In this document: positions 1 to 8,199 of the stretch, piece by piece
Layout of the letters: the number at the start of each line of letters is the position of its first letter
Numbering within the stretch: the first letter of the stretch is position 1
Assembly (NCBI RefSeq): GCF_016907515.1
Contig: NZ_JAFBBY010000001.1
Coordinates: forward strand, 3,162,001-3,226,000
Reading direction: 5' to 3'
Length of the DNA: 64,000 nucleotides
Origin: Nocardioides nitrophenolicus
GTDB lineage: Bacteria; Actinomycetota; Actinomycetes; Propionibacteriales; Nocardioidaceae
Translations under genes and position numbers: made by a program
The notes under the pieces: model-generated
Told to the model about the DNA's origin: nothing
Database searches by the model: none
The model's input: the letters and a program-made list of their open reading frames with translations, nothing else

Positions 1-29
1 AGCTGGTCCGCACCGAGGGTCCCAACTGA
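1..29 (+). CDS. C-terminal tail of an upstream gene, possibly nth (endonuclease III)
   Basis: Eight sense codons in frame with the TGA at 27-29 read LVRTEGPN and end exactly on the A of the next gene's ATG. The TGATG overlap is the coupling style used elsewhere in this window. In M. tuberculosis the gene before the TlpA-like, Nudix and MarP genes is nth, so nth is the natural guess. The visible tail is too short to prove identity. The gene is cut by the window edge. Confidence 0.35.
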
Positions 30-649
30 TGCGTCGCCTGCCCGCCGTGCTGGTGGCGCTGGTGGCGGCCGGCGTCCTGCTGACCGGCTGCGACAGCGTC
101 GCTCCGGCGGCCTTCGCGTGCAAGGTCGACCCGACCACGCCCGACCTGGTCAAGGACCGCGAGGCGGCCGGCATCGCCGACTGCAGCGCGCTGCCGACCG
201 AGGCCGGCGCCACCGACCTGCCCGACATCACGCTCGACTGCCTCGGCAGCACCTCCTCGATCTCGCTCGCCGACGTGAAGGGCCCGGCGATCGTCAACTT
301 CTGGTCGACGACCTGCGTGCCGTGCCGGGAGGAGATGCCGGTCCTGCAGCAGTTCCACGAGGCGTACGGAAGCCAGGTGCCGCTGCTCGGCGTCAACTAC
401 CTCGACACCTACCCCGGCGCGGCGATCGACTTCGCCCGGCTCAAGGGCGTCACCTACCCCTCGGCGGCCGACACCTGCGGCGACCTGCAGGAGAGCGACC
501 TCATCCTCAAGGTGCTGCCCCAGTTCTTCTTCGTGCGTGCGGACGGCTCCTTCGAGCAGGTGGCGGGCGGCATCGACTCGCTCGACGAGGTCGTCGCGAT
601 GGTGAAGCAGAACCTCGGCATCGACCTCGCCGCGAAGGCGACGCCGTGA
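29..649 (+). CDS. TlpA/ResA-like thioredoxin-fold lipoprotein
   Basis: This is a 206-aa membrane-anchored thiol-disulfide protein. The N-terminus is a lipoprotein signal peptide with lipobox LLTGC, so Cys21 should be the acylated residue. A redoxin domain follows with FWSTTCVPC, giving a CxxC pair at C96/C99. The residue before the first Cys is Thr rather than the usual Trp. Extra Cys residues at 31, 52, 71 and further on could form structural disulfides. It starts in a TGATG overlap with the upstream reading frame and overlaps the Nudix gene by 4 bp, so it is probably cotranscribed through marP. The M. tuberculosis counterpart by gene order is Rv3673c. A role in extracytoplasmic thiol reduction is inferred from the family. 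Confidence 0.85.
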   Translation: MRRLPAVLVALVAAGVLLTGCDSVAPAAFACKVDPTTPDLVKDREAAGIADCSALPTEAGATDLPDITLDCLGSTSSISLADVKGPAIVNFWSTTCVPCREEMPVLQQFHEAYGSQVPLLGVNYLDTYPGAAIDFARLKGVTYPSAADTCGDLQESDLILKVLPQFFFVRADGSFEQVAGGIDSLDEVVAMVKQNLGIDLAAKATP

Positions 650-1374
650 CCGACCTGCCGTCCGACCTGCCCGACTGGCTGCGTCCGGTCGCCGAGGGCG
701 CCCGCGCGATCAGCGGTAGCGACCTGAGCGCCTTCCTGCCGCCCAAGGACAAGCCGGTACGCCGCGGCGCGGTGCTGATGCTCTTCGGCGACCGCGACGT
801 ACTGCTGACCGAGCGGGCCCACGACATGCGCTCCCACCCCGGCCAGGTCTCCTTCCCGGGCGGCAGCATCGACCCGGGCGAGAGCGTGGTCGAGGCGGCG
901 CTGCGCGAGGCCGACGAGGAGATCGGGGTCGACCCGGCCGGGGTCGAGGTCTTCGCGACGCTGCCCGAGCTGTGGCTGCCGCCGTCCAACTTCGCGGTGA
1001 CGCCGGTGCTCGGCTGGTGGCGCGAGCCGGCGCCGATCCGGGTGGCCTCGCCGCAGGAGGTGCACGCCATCCACCGGGTGACCCTGGCCGACCTGTTCGC
1101 GCCGGAGCACCGGATCCAGGTCCGTCACCCCGGTGGCTGGACCGGGCCGGGCTTCCTGATCGGGCCCGACAAGGACGTGATCCTGTGGGGCTTCACGGGC
1201 GGGATCCTGACCCGTTTCTTCGACTTCCTCGGGTGGCTACCACCGGTGAGCGACCCCCCGGTGCATGATCTCCCCGACTACATGCTCGCCGAGCACGTCC
1301 GCCGGACGGCCGCCGCGGCAGCTGCCGACGAGGAGCCGGGGGACGGCATGGACATCCTGGAGCCCAACGAGTGA
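646..1374 (+). CDS. Nudix hydrolase, CoA pyrophosphatase type
   Basis: The GTG start at 646 overlaps the preceding stop (GTGA) and gives 242 aa. A complete Nudix box lies at residues 73-95 and fits GX5EX7REUXEEXGU: G73, E79, R87-E88, E91-E92, G94. It is preceded by HPGQVSFPGG, the signature of the NudL/CoA-diphosphatase subgroup, which cleaves CoA into 4'-phosphopantetheine and 3',5'-ADP. A longer upstream open frame exists but runs through the tlpA gene and is a shadow. By order it matches Rv3672c. The subgroup assignment is good, but substrate specificity is inferred. Confidence 0.85.
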   Translation: MTDLPSDLPDWLRPVAEGARAISGSDLSAFLPPKDKPVRRGAVLMLFGDRDVLLTERAHDMRSHPGQVSFPGGSIDPGESVVEAALREADEEIGVDPAGVEVFATLPELWLPPSNFAVTPVLGWWREPAPIRVASPQEVHAIHRVTLADLFAPEHRIQVRHPGGWTGPGFLIGPDKDVILWGFTGGILTRFFDFLGWLPPVSDPPVHDLPDYMLAEHVRRTAAAAAADEEPGDGMDILEPNE

Positions 1375-2555
1375 ACCTCCTCGACTGGCTGCTCGTCGTC
1401 CTCGTCGCGGCGTACGCGCTGTCCGGCTACTGGCAGGGCTTCATCACCGGGGCGTTCGCGACGATCGGCCTGCTGTCGGGTGGTCTCGGCGGCATCCTGC
1501 TCGCCCCGGTGGCGCTGAGCAGCTTCGAGCCGTCGCTGGCGGTCTCGCTGGGCGCGCTGTTCATCGTGATCCTGTGCGCGTCGCTGGGCCAGGCCCTGCT
1601 CCAGTACGCCGGCGCCCGGGTCCGCGAGCGGATCACCTGGCAGCCCGCGCGGGCGCTCGACGCGGTGGGGGGCGCCCTGCTCAGCGGACTCGCCGTCCTG
1701 CTCGTCGCGTGGGCTCTCGGCGTGGCGATCTCCGGCACCCGGATCGGTCCCGTCACCTCGATGGTGCGCAGCTCCGTGGTGCTCTCGAAGGTCAACACGG
1801 TGCTGCCGGAGACGGCGCCCAACGCCCTGCAGGCGTTCAACAACGTGGTCGGCACCGGCTTCTTCCCGCGCTACCTCGAGCCGTTCGCGCCCGAGCGGAT
1901 CGTCGAGGTCGCGCCGGGGCCGGCGGACCTGCCCGGCACCGACGCGGTCAAGGCGACCCGGAGCAGCGTGGTCAAGATCCGCGGTGCCAACGACTGCGGC
2001 CGCGGGGTCGAGGGCACCGGCTTCGTGTTCGCCCCCGACCGGGTGATGACCAACGCCCACGTCGTGGCCGGCGTCGACGACCCCGAGGTCAGCATCGGCG
2101 GCGGCACCGAGCTGGCCCGGGTCGTGCTCTACGACCGCAAGCTCGACATCGCCGTCCTCGCCCTCGAGACCGACGACGCCCCGGTGCTGAAGTTCGACAC
2201 CGCCGTCGGCGCGGAGGACCCGGTGGCCATCGTGGGCTACCCCCAGGACGGGCCGTTCGACGTCCAGACCGGCCGGGTCCGCGCGATGCAGAACCTGCGC
2301 TCGCCCGACATCTACGGCAACGGCACGGTCGTGCGCGAGGTCTACTCCCTGCGCGGCCTGGTCCGCCCCGGCAACTCCGGTGGCCCGATCGTCACGCCGC
2401 GGGGCAAGGTCGCGGGCGTGGTGTTCGCCGCGTCGGTGACCGACCCCGAGACCGGGTACGCGCTCACCGCCGAGCAGGTGCAGGCCAGCGCCCGTGCCGG
2501 CAGCGGCCCGGGGTCCGACGACGCCGAGGTCGACACGGGGGAGTGCGCGTCCTGA
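1371..2555 (+). CDS. marP: MarP-type membrane serine protease (CvpA + trypsin-like domain)
   Basis: The GTG start overlaps the Nudix stop by 4 bp and gives 394 aa. Residues 1-120 form a CvpA-like region with about four membrane segments. The C-terminal half is a chymotrypsin-fold protease with triad H230 (TNAHVV), D259 (KLDIAVL) and S336 (GNSGGP). Cys209 and Cys392 match the positions of the redox-regulating disulfide known in M. tuberculosis MarP (Rv3671c), a periplasmic protease needed for acid resistance that cleaves the hydrolase RipA. The neighbouring TlpA-like protein is a plausible thiol partner, which is inference. A composite palindromic repeat follows the stop. Confidence 0.9.
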   Translation: MNLLDWLLVVLVAAYALSGYWQGFITGAFATIGLLSGGLGGILLAPVALSSFEPSLAVSLGALFIVILCASLGQALLQYAGARVRERITWQPARALDAVGGALLSGLAVLLVAWALGVAISGTRIGPVTSMVRSSVVLSKVNTVLPETAPNALQAFNNVVGTGFFPRYLEPFAPERIVEVAPGPADLPGTDAVKATRSSVVKIRGANDCGRGVEGTGFVFAPDRVMTNAHVVAGVDDPEVSIGGGTELARVVLYDRKLDIAVLALETDDAPVLKFDTAVGAEDPVAIVGYPQDGPFDVQTGRVRAMQNLRSPDIYGNGTVVREVYSLRGLVRPGNSGGPIVTPRGKVAGVVFAASVTDPETGYALTAEQVQASARAGSGPGSDDAEVDTGECAS

Positions 2556-2566
2556 GTCGCGGGGGT

Positions 2567-2690
2567 GGGGTGCAGGAATCGCCGGTCGACCGGTGGTTCC
2601 TGCACTTGTCGGGTTCTTCCTGCACTTGTCGGGCGTTGCAACGCCCGTCCAGTGACAGTTTCACCGGTCGACCGGCGATTCCCGCACCCC
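2567..2690. repeat. Composite palindromic element A
   Basis: The outer arms at 2567-2595 and 2662-2690 are 29 bp and match as inverted repeats with one mismatch. The left arm lies within a 32-bp hairpin unit at 2572-2603 that starts GCAGGAAT and ends TTCCTGC. Between the arms, TTCCTGCACTTGTCGGG occurs twice with a 20-bp period (2597, 2617), followed by a perfect 16-bp palindrome GGGCGTTGCAACGCCC at 2631-2646. The same architecture recurs at 28132-28249. It could act as a terminator after marP, but the repeated layout suggests a dispersed repeat family. Confidence 0.75.
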
Positions 2691-2736
2691 CGACCCCCGC
2701 ATCCACCCCTCACCCGCCTCCGCCATAGTTGGCGCC

Positions 2737-3513
2737 ATGACCGACACCTTCGTGCGCTACGAGTACGCCGCCGGCGTCGCCCGGATCACCCTCGCCGACG
2801 GCGAGCGCGGCAACCCGATCCACCCGGGCTCGGTCGCGCAGCTCCACGACGCCGTCCGGGCCGCCCACCGTGACGGCGCGCGGGTCGTCGTCCTGGCCGC
2901 CGAGGGCCGGTTCTTCTCGGTCGGTGGCGACCTCGGCGCCTTCGCCGGCGCCGACGACGTGGCCGGGTTCATCGACGACCTCGCCGAGGCGCTGCACCGG
3001 GTCGTCAGCGAGCTGGTCCGCTCCGACGCGATCGTGGTCAGCGCGGTCCAGGGCACCGCCGCCGGCGCGGGCTTCCCGCTCGCCGCGGCCGCCGACGTGG
3101 TCATCGCCGCCGACAACGTCAAGTTCAGCCTCGCCTACACCAAGGTCGGCCTCTCGCCCGACGGCGGCAGCTCGCTGCTGGTCAACACCCTCGGCCTGCA
3201 CCGCGCGCTGCGGCTGGCCCTGCTCGGCGACCTGCTGACCGCCCAGGACGCGTACGACGCCGGGCTGGTCGCGCGCGTCGTACCCACCGACGAGCTGGCC
3301 GCCACCGTCGACCAGGTGGTCGAGGGGCTCGCGGCCGGGTCGGCCACCGCGAACGCCGCCGCCAAGCGGCTGCTGCGCGAGGTCGCCGCGCCCGCGCCGG
3401 AGGCCGCGCTGCGCAAGGAGACGCTCTCGATCCGCACCCTCGCCGTGAGCCCCGACGGGCGCGAGGGCGTGGCGGCGTTCGTCGGGAAGCGGGCGCCGGA
3501 GTTCAACGCCTGA
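2737..3513 (+). CDS. Enoyl-CoA hydratase/isomerase family protein (crotonase fold)
   Basis: This 258-aa protein has the crotonase fold. It contains the acyl-CoA and oxyanion-hole stretches RVVVLAAEGRFFSVGGDL and QGTAAGAGFPLAAAADVVIA, then the helical C-terminal part ending VGKRAPEFNA. Family members hydrate or isomerise enoyl-CoA thioesters in beta-oxidation and side-chain degradation. The ATG at 2737 is preceded by an ATAGTT hexamer that could be a -10 of a leaderless or very short-leader transcript. Palindromic repeats flank it on both sides, so it is probably its own transcription unit. The exact substrate cannot be read from sequence. Confidence 0.8.
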   Translation: MTDTFVRYEYAAGVARITLADGERGNPIHPGSVAQLHDAVRAAHRDGARVVVLAAEGRFFSVGGDLGAFAGADDVAGFIDDLAEALHRVVSELVRSDAIVVSAVQGTAAGAGFPLAAAADVVIAADNVKFSLAYTKVGLSPDGGSSLLVNTLGLHRALRLALLGDLLTAQDAYDAGLVARVVPTDELAATVDQVVEGLAAGSATANAAAKRLLREVAAPAPEAALRKETLSIRTLAVSPDGREGVAAFVGKRAPEFNA

Positions 3514-3535
3514 CGGTGCGGTGGTCGCCCGGTCG

Positions 3536-3600
3536 CCGTCGTATCTGACGAACGGGCTGGTCTTTCGCCGGTCTTCCAGCCCATTCGTCAGATGCGACGG
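3536..3600. repeat. Palindromic repeat element D (CATCTGACGAA family)
   Basis: Two 25-bp arms (3536-3560 and 3576-3600) form an inverted repeat with two mismatches around a 15-nt loop. The core reads TCTGACGAACGGG on the left and CCCATTCGTCAGATGCG on the right. A second copy with the same loop length and the same internal mismatch lies at 36377-36435. It sits between convergent genes, so it may also serve as a bidirectional terminator. Confidence 0.8.
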
Positions 3601-3618
3601 AGGGACCCGACCCCGGGA

Positions 3619-4506
3619 TCAGGCGGTCGCGTCGTGCCGGACCGGGCACCCGCCCCGCCCCGGGACGGGGAAGGTGCCGAGGTCGGCGAGGTCGAAGCCG
3701 TCGGGATAGCTCTTGATCCGCGGCAGGTCGGCGGTGTACGTCGGCACCCGGTTCGACGGGGTGTGCCGCAGCAGCCGGGCCCGGACCCGCATCGCACCCA
3801 CGCTGAGCCGGCGGACCAGGGGGCCCGGGTCGGCGTACGCGAAGGCGTCGAGCAGCGGCTGGTCCATCAGGCCGCGGCTGAACAGCTCGACCGGCTTGCG
3901 CAGCGGGCGGGGGTAGAAGGTGGTGAGCAGGCGCAGCGTGGAGTCGGCGACCCGACGGCCCCCGGCGTCGAAGTCGAAGTGCGCGCGCTCGTAGTCGTCC
4001 ATCAGGTGCATGAACTCGTCGTAGGTCTCGGGGATGTCCTTGATCCCCATGTGACGGCCGAGGGCGCGGTAGTAGTTGACGCTCGCACGCAGCTCGGTGT
4101 CGGTGAGCGAGCGCCAGCCGTAGTCGTCGAGCCAGCGCTTGGGCACGACGACGAAGGTCGAGAGCACGTAGCGGAAGTCGTCGTTGGAGATGTCGTACAT
4201 CCGGTGCATCTGGTTGATCCGGCGCATCGCGGTCCTGCCGGCCTCGGAGTCGAAGCCGTGCACGAACGGGGCCTCGAGGAGGAGGGCGGTGTCGTCGTAC
4301 CGCTTCTGGACGGCGCCGGTGAAGGCGCCGGTCTGGTCGAGGAGGCGGCCGATGCTCGGGACGGCGTAGGTGCGGAACAGCGCGAAGCTCAGCGCCTGGG
4401 TGAGATCCCAGGTGAACTCGTAGAGCGCCAGGTTCTGGTAGATCTCGACGTAGTCCGTCTCCGGGTCGAGCGATTCGTTGCGGTCCCGCCAGAGCGTCTT
4501 GGCCAT
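3619..4506 (-). CDS. Oxygenase MpaB family protein (DUF2236)
   Basis: This 295-aa protein resembles the DUF2236/MpaB family, which includes latex-clearing-protein-like heme oxygenases. The helical core carries INQMHRMYDISNDDFRYVL and the following FVVVPKRW, typical of the family. No signal peptide is seen. The ATG at 4506 has a TAGGCT hexamer 7 nt upstream (reverse strand, 4514-4519), consistent with a leaderless start. It is divergent from the OYE-type gene at 4626, and a KstR-like box lies in the shared upstream region. A role in steroid or hydrophobic-substrate oxidation is inferred from that context. Confidence 0.75.
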   Translation of the reverse strand: MAKTLWRDRNESLDPETDYVEIYQNLALYEFTWDLTQALSFALFRTYAVPSIGRLLDQTGAFTGAVQKRYDDTALLLEAPFVHGFDSEAGRTAMRRINQMHRMYDISNDDFRYVLSTFVVVPKRWLDDYGWRSLTDTELRASVNYYRALGRHMGIKDIPETYDEFMHLMDDYERAHFDFDAGGRRVADSTLRLLTTFYPRPLRKPVELFSRGLMDQPLLDAFAYADPGPLVRRLSVGAMRVRARLLRHTPSNRVPTYTADLPRIKSYPDGFDLADLGTFPVPGRGGCPVRHDATA

Positions 4507-4589
4507 GCTCCGGAGCCTAGAGCGGTCCGGAGAGCGGCAATAGATGACGAGTTCTCACTTTCTTCTCGCTTTTCTGGCCGGGGAATTTC

Positions 4590-4603
4590 TAGAACGTGTT
4601 CCA
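4590..4603. promoter_or_regulatory. KstR-like operator (TAGAACGTGTTCCA)
   Basis: The 14-mer fits the KstR consensus TNNAACNNGTTNNA at every fixed position. It lies in the 119-bp gap between divergent genes and 9 bp upstream of the TAGAGT -10-like hexamer (4613-4618) of the gene starting at 4626. KstR is the TetR-family repressor of cholesterol catabolism in mycobacteria and rhodococci. No kstR gene is in the window. Confidence 0.65.
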
Positions 4604-4625
4604 TGTCGTCACTAGAGTGCGCCGG

Positions 4626-5819
4626 GTGAGCATCCCCGACGTCTTCGCCCCGGCCGACCTCGGCCCGGTCCGGCTGCGCAACCGCACGGTCAAGGCCGCC
4701 ACCTTCGAGGGGCGTACGCCGGACGGCGTCGTCACCGACGAGCTGATCGCCTACCACCGGGCCCCGGCCGCCGGCGGCGTCGGGCTGACCACGGTCGCCT
4801 ATCTCGCCGTGGCCCCCGAGGGGCGCACCCACCGGGAGCAGATCGTCGTGGGGGAGCGCACCCTGCCGGGGCTGAGCCGGCTCGCCGACGAGATCCACGC
4901 GACCGGCGCCGCGATCGCCGGTCAGGTCGGGCACGCCGGGCCGGTCGCCAACGGCCGCTCCAACGGCGTGCCCGCGATCGCGGCCAGCCGGATGCCGAGC
5001 CCGCTGTCGATGCAGATGATCCGCACGGCGTCCGAGCGGGACCTGACCCGCGTCACCCGTGCGTACGTCGACGCGGCCCGCACCCTGGTGCGGGCCGGGT
5101 TCGACGTGCTCGAGCTGCACATGGCGCACTCGTACCTGATCTCGTCCTTCCTCGCGCCCGGCCTCAACCGGCGCCGGGACCGGTGGGGTGGCCCGCTGGA
5201 GCGGCGGGCCCGGCTCGCGCGCCAGGTCGCCCGCGTCGTACGGGAGGAGGTCGGGGACGCCGTCGCGGTGACCGCGAAGGTGTCGGTCTCCGACGGCTTC
5301 GCCGGCGGGGTGACCACCGCGATGAGCGTCGAGCTCGCCCGGCTGCTGGAGGCGGACGGGCATCTCGACGCGCTGCAGCTCTCGGGTGGCTCGTCGCTGA
5401 TGAACCCGATGTACCTGTTCCGCGGGGATGCCCCGGTCGCGGAGTTCGCCGCCACGATGCCGCCCCTGGTGAAGTGGGGGATGAGGACCCCGGCGGGTCG
5501 GGCCTTCTTGAAGCGCTACGCCTTCGAGGAGGCCTACTTCCGGCCGAAGGCGCTGGAGGTCCGGGCCGCGGTGGCGATGCCGCTGATGCTGCTCGGCGGC
5601 ATCAACCGGGTCGAGACGATGCGGCAGGCGATGGCCGACGGCTTCGACTTCGTGGTCATGGGCCGGGCGCTGCTGCGCGAGCCGGACCTGGTCGACCGGC
5701 TGCGCGCCGGCGCGGCCGCGGGCGGGATCTGCATCCACTGCAACCGGTGCATGCCGACCATCTACTCCGGGACCCGGTGCCCCGAGTGGGCGCCGGGAGA
5801 GGCGATCCCGGCGCCCTGA
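4626..5819 (+). CDS. OYE-type NADH:flavin oxidoreductase (2,4-dienoyl-CoA reductase-like)
   Basis: The GTG start at 4626 gives 397 aa. TAGAGT at 4613-4618 lies 7 nt upstream, as expected for a leaderless message, and an alternative in-frame GTG at 4596 lies inside the KstR-like box. The protein is an FMN-binding TIM barrel of the old yellow enzyme family, with conserved GQVGHAG, LHMAHSYLISSFL and MGRALLREPDL. Near the C-terminus four cysteines (CIHCNRC plus one nine residues later) resemble the Fe-S ligands of 2,4-dienoyl-CoA reductase, but the spacing differs and the C-terminal FAD/NAD domains are absent. It is probably an enoate or steroid-ring reductase, which is inference. Confidence 0.8.
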   Translation: MSIPDVFAPADLGPVRLRNRTVKAATFEGRTPDGVVTDELIAYHRAPAAGGVGLTTVAYLAVAPEGRTHREQIVVGERTLPGLSRLADEIHATGAAIAGQVGHAGPVANGRSNGVPAIAASRMPSPLSMQMIRTASERDLTRVTRAYVDAARTLVRAGFDVLELHMAHSYLISSFLAPGLNRRRDRWGGPLERRARLARQVARVVREEVGDAVAVTAKVSVSDGFAGGVTTAMSVELARLLEADGHLDALQLSGGSSLMNPMYLFRGDAPVAEFAATMPPLVKWGMRTPAGRAFLKRYAFEEAYFRPKALEVRAAVAMPLMLLGGINRVETMRQAMADGFDFVVMGRALLREPDLVDRLRAGAAAGGICIHCNRCMPTIYSGTRCPEWAPGEAIPAP

Positions 5820-5822
5820 GGC

Positions 5823-6119
5823 TCACTTGGTGGCGCAGTCCGTGCTGGCCTTGGTGATCACCTCGGTGGCCTTGGAGACCTCCTCGCTGGAGCCCTTGTC
5901 GTCGTCGACCATCTTGTTGAGCGTGTCGTCGGACAGGTCGGAGTCGACGACGGCCTTCGCGATGCAGTCGATGACGTCGTCGGTCACGGCCGACGAGCCG
6001 CCCGGGAGCTGGTCCTTGATCGCGTCGGCGACCTCGGACTGCGAGGGCCGGCCGCCGCCACCGCAGGCCGACAGGGCGACGGCGAGGAGGGCGGCGGTGG
6101 TCGCGAGCTTGATCTTCAT
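5823..6119 (-). CDS. Small secreted lipoprotein
   Basis: The ATG at 6119 (98 aa) is chosen because it begins a clean lipoprotein signal, MKIKLATTAALLAVALSAC, with the acylated Cys at residue 19. A GGAG ribosome-binding site lies upstream on the reverse strand. A longer frame to 6185 only adds an Arg-rich stretch. The mature part is acidic and helical with two further cysteines (CIAKA and TDCATK) that may pair. No family was recognised. Its stop is 4 bp from the convergent OYE-type gene. Confidence 0.7.
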   Translation of the reverse strand: MKIKLATTAALLAVALSACGGGGRPSQSEVADAIKDQLPGGSSAVTDDVIDCIAKAVVDSDLSDDTLNKMVDDDKGSSEEVSKATEVITKASTDCATK

Positions 6120-6222
6120 GCGGAGTTTCTCCTGGGTCGATGCGTGCGGGCGCGCGGGTGTGCGCGCCCTCCGGTACGCCCGCATGCCCCGTTGTCGGGT
6201 GATCCAACCCCTTCCCAGAAAC

Positions 6223-6236
6223 TAGAACTCGTTCTA
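6223..6236. promoter_or_regulatory. KstR-like operator (TAGAACTCGTTCTA)
   Basis: This is a 14-bp palindrome fitting TNNAACNNGTTNNA, symmetric apart from the central TC. Its last two bases overlap the TACATT -10-like hexamer at 6235-6240, which itself ends 7 nt before the ATG at 6248. This geometry would block promoter access, as expected for a repressor of the TetR/KstR type. Confidence 0.75.
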
Positions 6237-6247
6237 CATTGGCCCGC

Positions 6248-7369
6248 ATGTCACAGGTCATCCCCGAGAAGCCGCTGCGGGTCGTCGTCTGGTCCACCGG
6301 CACGATCGGTCGGCACGCGATCGTGGGCGTCGACGCCCACCCCGACCTCGAGCTGGTCGGGGTGTGGACCTCGACGCCGGAGAAGCACGGCCAGGACGCG
6401 GGCCTGCTCGCCGGCCTGGACCGCGAGCTCGGGGTGAAGGCGACGACCGACCGCGACGAGCTGGTCGCGCTGCGTCCGGACTGCGTCGTGCACGGTGCGA
6501 TGACCGACGACCGGGTCTTCGAGTCGATCGCCGACCTCACCGAGCTGATCCGCGACGGCGTCAACGTGGTGTCGTCGGGGCCCGTCATCCTGCTCCACCG
6601 TGCCGGCACCCTGCCCGACGAGATGATCGAGGCGATCGACGAGGCGGGTCGGCAGGGCAACGCCAGCCTGCACGTCAACGGCATCGACCCGGGCTTCGCG
6701 AACGACGTGCTGCCGCTCGTGCTGAGCTCGCTGTCCCAGCGCATCGACCACGTCACCGTCAGCGAGATCGCCGACTACTCGACGTACTACCAGCCGGTCG
6801 TGATGCGCGACCTCTTCGGCTTCGGGCAGCCGCTCGACGGGGCCACTCCGCTGCTGTGGGAGCCCGGCATCCTGACCACCGCGTGGGGACCGGTGGTCCG
6901 GGTGATCGCCTCCGGGCTCGGGGTGACCCTCGACGAGCCGCTGGTCGAGGAGGTCGACCGGCGGCCGGCCGAGCGGGCCGTGAGGACGGTGTCGTTGGAC
7001 GTGGCGGAAGGCACCATGGGGGCCGTCCGCTTCCGCGTCATCGGCACCGTCGACGGGGTGCCGCGGATCACCCTCGAGCACGTCACGCGGACGGCGGCCG
7101 ACCAGGTCCCGGAGTGGCCCACGCCGGCCGAGGGCGACGGCTGCTACCGGATCGAGATCACCGGGGAGCCGTGCATGAAGCTCGAGTTCACCCACCACGG
7201 CGAGCACGGCGACCACAACGTCTCCGGGATGATCGTCACCGCGCAGCGGCTGATCAACGCCATCCCGGCCGTCGTCGCCGCGCAGCCGGGCCTGGTCACC
7301 GCTCTCGACCTGCCGCTGGTCACCGGTCGCGGCCTGGTCGCGGGCACGAGCGCGCGGGAGCGGCGATGA
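6248..7369 (+). CDS. DapB-like NAD(P)-dependent dehydrogenase family protein
   Basis: This 373-aa protein has an N-terminal Rossmann fold ([20 protein letters not shown]) of the dihydrodipicolinate reductase type. The family is usually annotated as NAD(P)H-dependent amine dehydrogenase or 2,4-diaminopentanoate dehydrogenase-like. Homologues are common in mycobacterial lipid clusters, but their substrates are mostly unknown. The ATG at 6248 has TACATT 7 nt upstream and a KstR-like box overlapping that hexamer, so the message is probably leaderless and KstR-controlled. It overlaps the following SDR gene by 4 bp. Confidence 0.7.
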   Translation: MSQVIPEKPLRVVVWSTGTIGRHAIVGVDAHPDLELVGVWTSTPEKHGQDAGLLAGLDRELGVKATTDRDELVALRPDCVVHGAMTDDRVFESIADLTELIRDGVNVVSSGPVILLHRAGTLPDEMIEAIDEAGRQGNASLHVNGIDPGFANDVLPLVLSSLSQRIDHVTVSEIADYSTYYQPVVMRDLFGFGQPLDGATPLLWEPGILTTAWGPVVRVIASGLGVTLDEPLVEEVDRRPAERAVRTVSLDVAEGTMGAVRFRVIGTVDGVPRITLEHVTRTAADQVPEWPTPAEGDGCYRIEITGEPCMKLEFTHHGEHGDHNVSGMIVTAQRLINAIPAVVAAQPGLVTALDLPLVTGRGLVAGTSARERR

Positions 7370-8190
7370 GCATCCTGGACCGGTTCCGGCTGACCGACCA
7401 CGTCGCCGTCGTCACCGGCGCCGGCCGGGGCATCGGCGCGGCCACCGCGCTCGCCCTGGCCGAGGCCGGCGCCGACGTCGTCATCTCCTCACGCACCGAG
7501 GCCCAGCTCGAGGAGGTCGCGGCGCGGATCGAGGACGCCGGACGCCGGGCTCTCGTCGTACCCGCCAACCTCGCGCACACCGACGAGGTCGCCGCCCTCG
7601 CCCAGCACGCGTACGACGAGTTCGGCCGGCTCGACGTCGTCGTCAACAACGTCGGCGGCACCATCCCGAATGCCTTCCTCGACACCGACGTGGCCTATCT
7701 CGAGGAGGCCTTCCACTTCAACGTCGCCACCGCGCACGCACTGAGCCGGGCCGCCGTGCCGCTGATGCTGAGGTCGGCGGGGGAGGGGCGGCAGAAGTCG
7801 ATCACGTCCATCTCCTCCGCGATGGGGCGGCTGGCCGGTCGCGGCTATCTCGCCTACGGCACCGCCAAGGCCGCGCTCGCGCACTGGTCGCGGCTGGCCG
7901 CCACCGACCTCAACCCGGAGATCCGGGTCAACGGCGTCTTCGTCGGCTCGGTGATGACCAGCGCGCTGGAGTTCGTCGCCGGCGTACCGGAGATGAAGAG
8001 CCAGCTGGAGGAGGCGACGCCGCTCGGCCGGATCGGGGAGGCCGAGGACATCGCCGCCGCGGTCGTCTATCTCGCCTCGCCCGCGGGCAAGTACGTCACC
8101 GGCAAGCTGCTCGAGGTCGACGGCGGCATCCAGGAGCCGAACCTCGACCTCCGGCTACCCGATCTGCGACCGGATGTGAACGACTCCTAG
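7366..8190 (+). CDS. Short-chain dehydrogenase/reductase
   Basis: The ATG at 7366 overlaps the previous stop (ATGA), giving 274 aa. It is a classical SDR with cofactor motif TGAGRGIG near residue 18, NNVGG, catalytic Ser in SISSAMG, YGTAK (YxxxK), and the terminal EVDGGI. It is translationally coupled to the DapB-like gene and so probably shares the KstR-type control. A hydroxyacyl or hydroxysteroid dehydrogenase role fits the context, but the substrate is not determined. Confidence 0.8.
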   Translation: MSILDRFRLTDHVAVVTGAGRGIGAATALALAEAGADVVISSRTEAQLEEVAARIEDAGRRALVVPANLAHTDEVAALAQHAYDEFGRLDVVVNNVGGTIPNAFLDTDVAYLEEAFHFNVATAHALSRAAVPLMLRSAGEGRQKSITSISSAMGRLAGRGYLAYGTAKAALAHWSRLAATDLNPEIRVNGVFVGSVMTSALEFVAGVPEMKSQLEEATPLGRIGEAEDIAAAVVYLASPAGKYVTGKLLEVDGGIQEPNLDLRLPDLRPDVNDS

Positions 8191-8199
8191 AGTGCGTTC

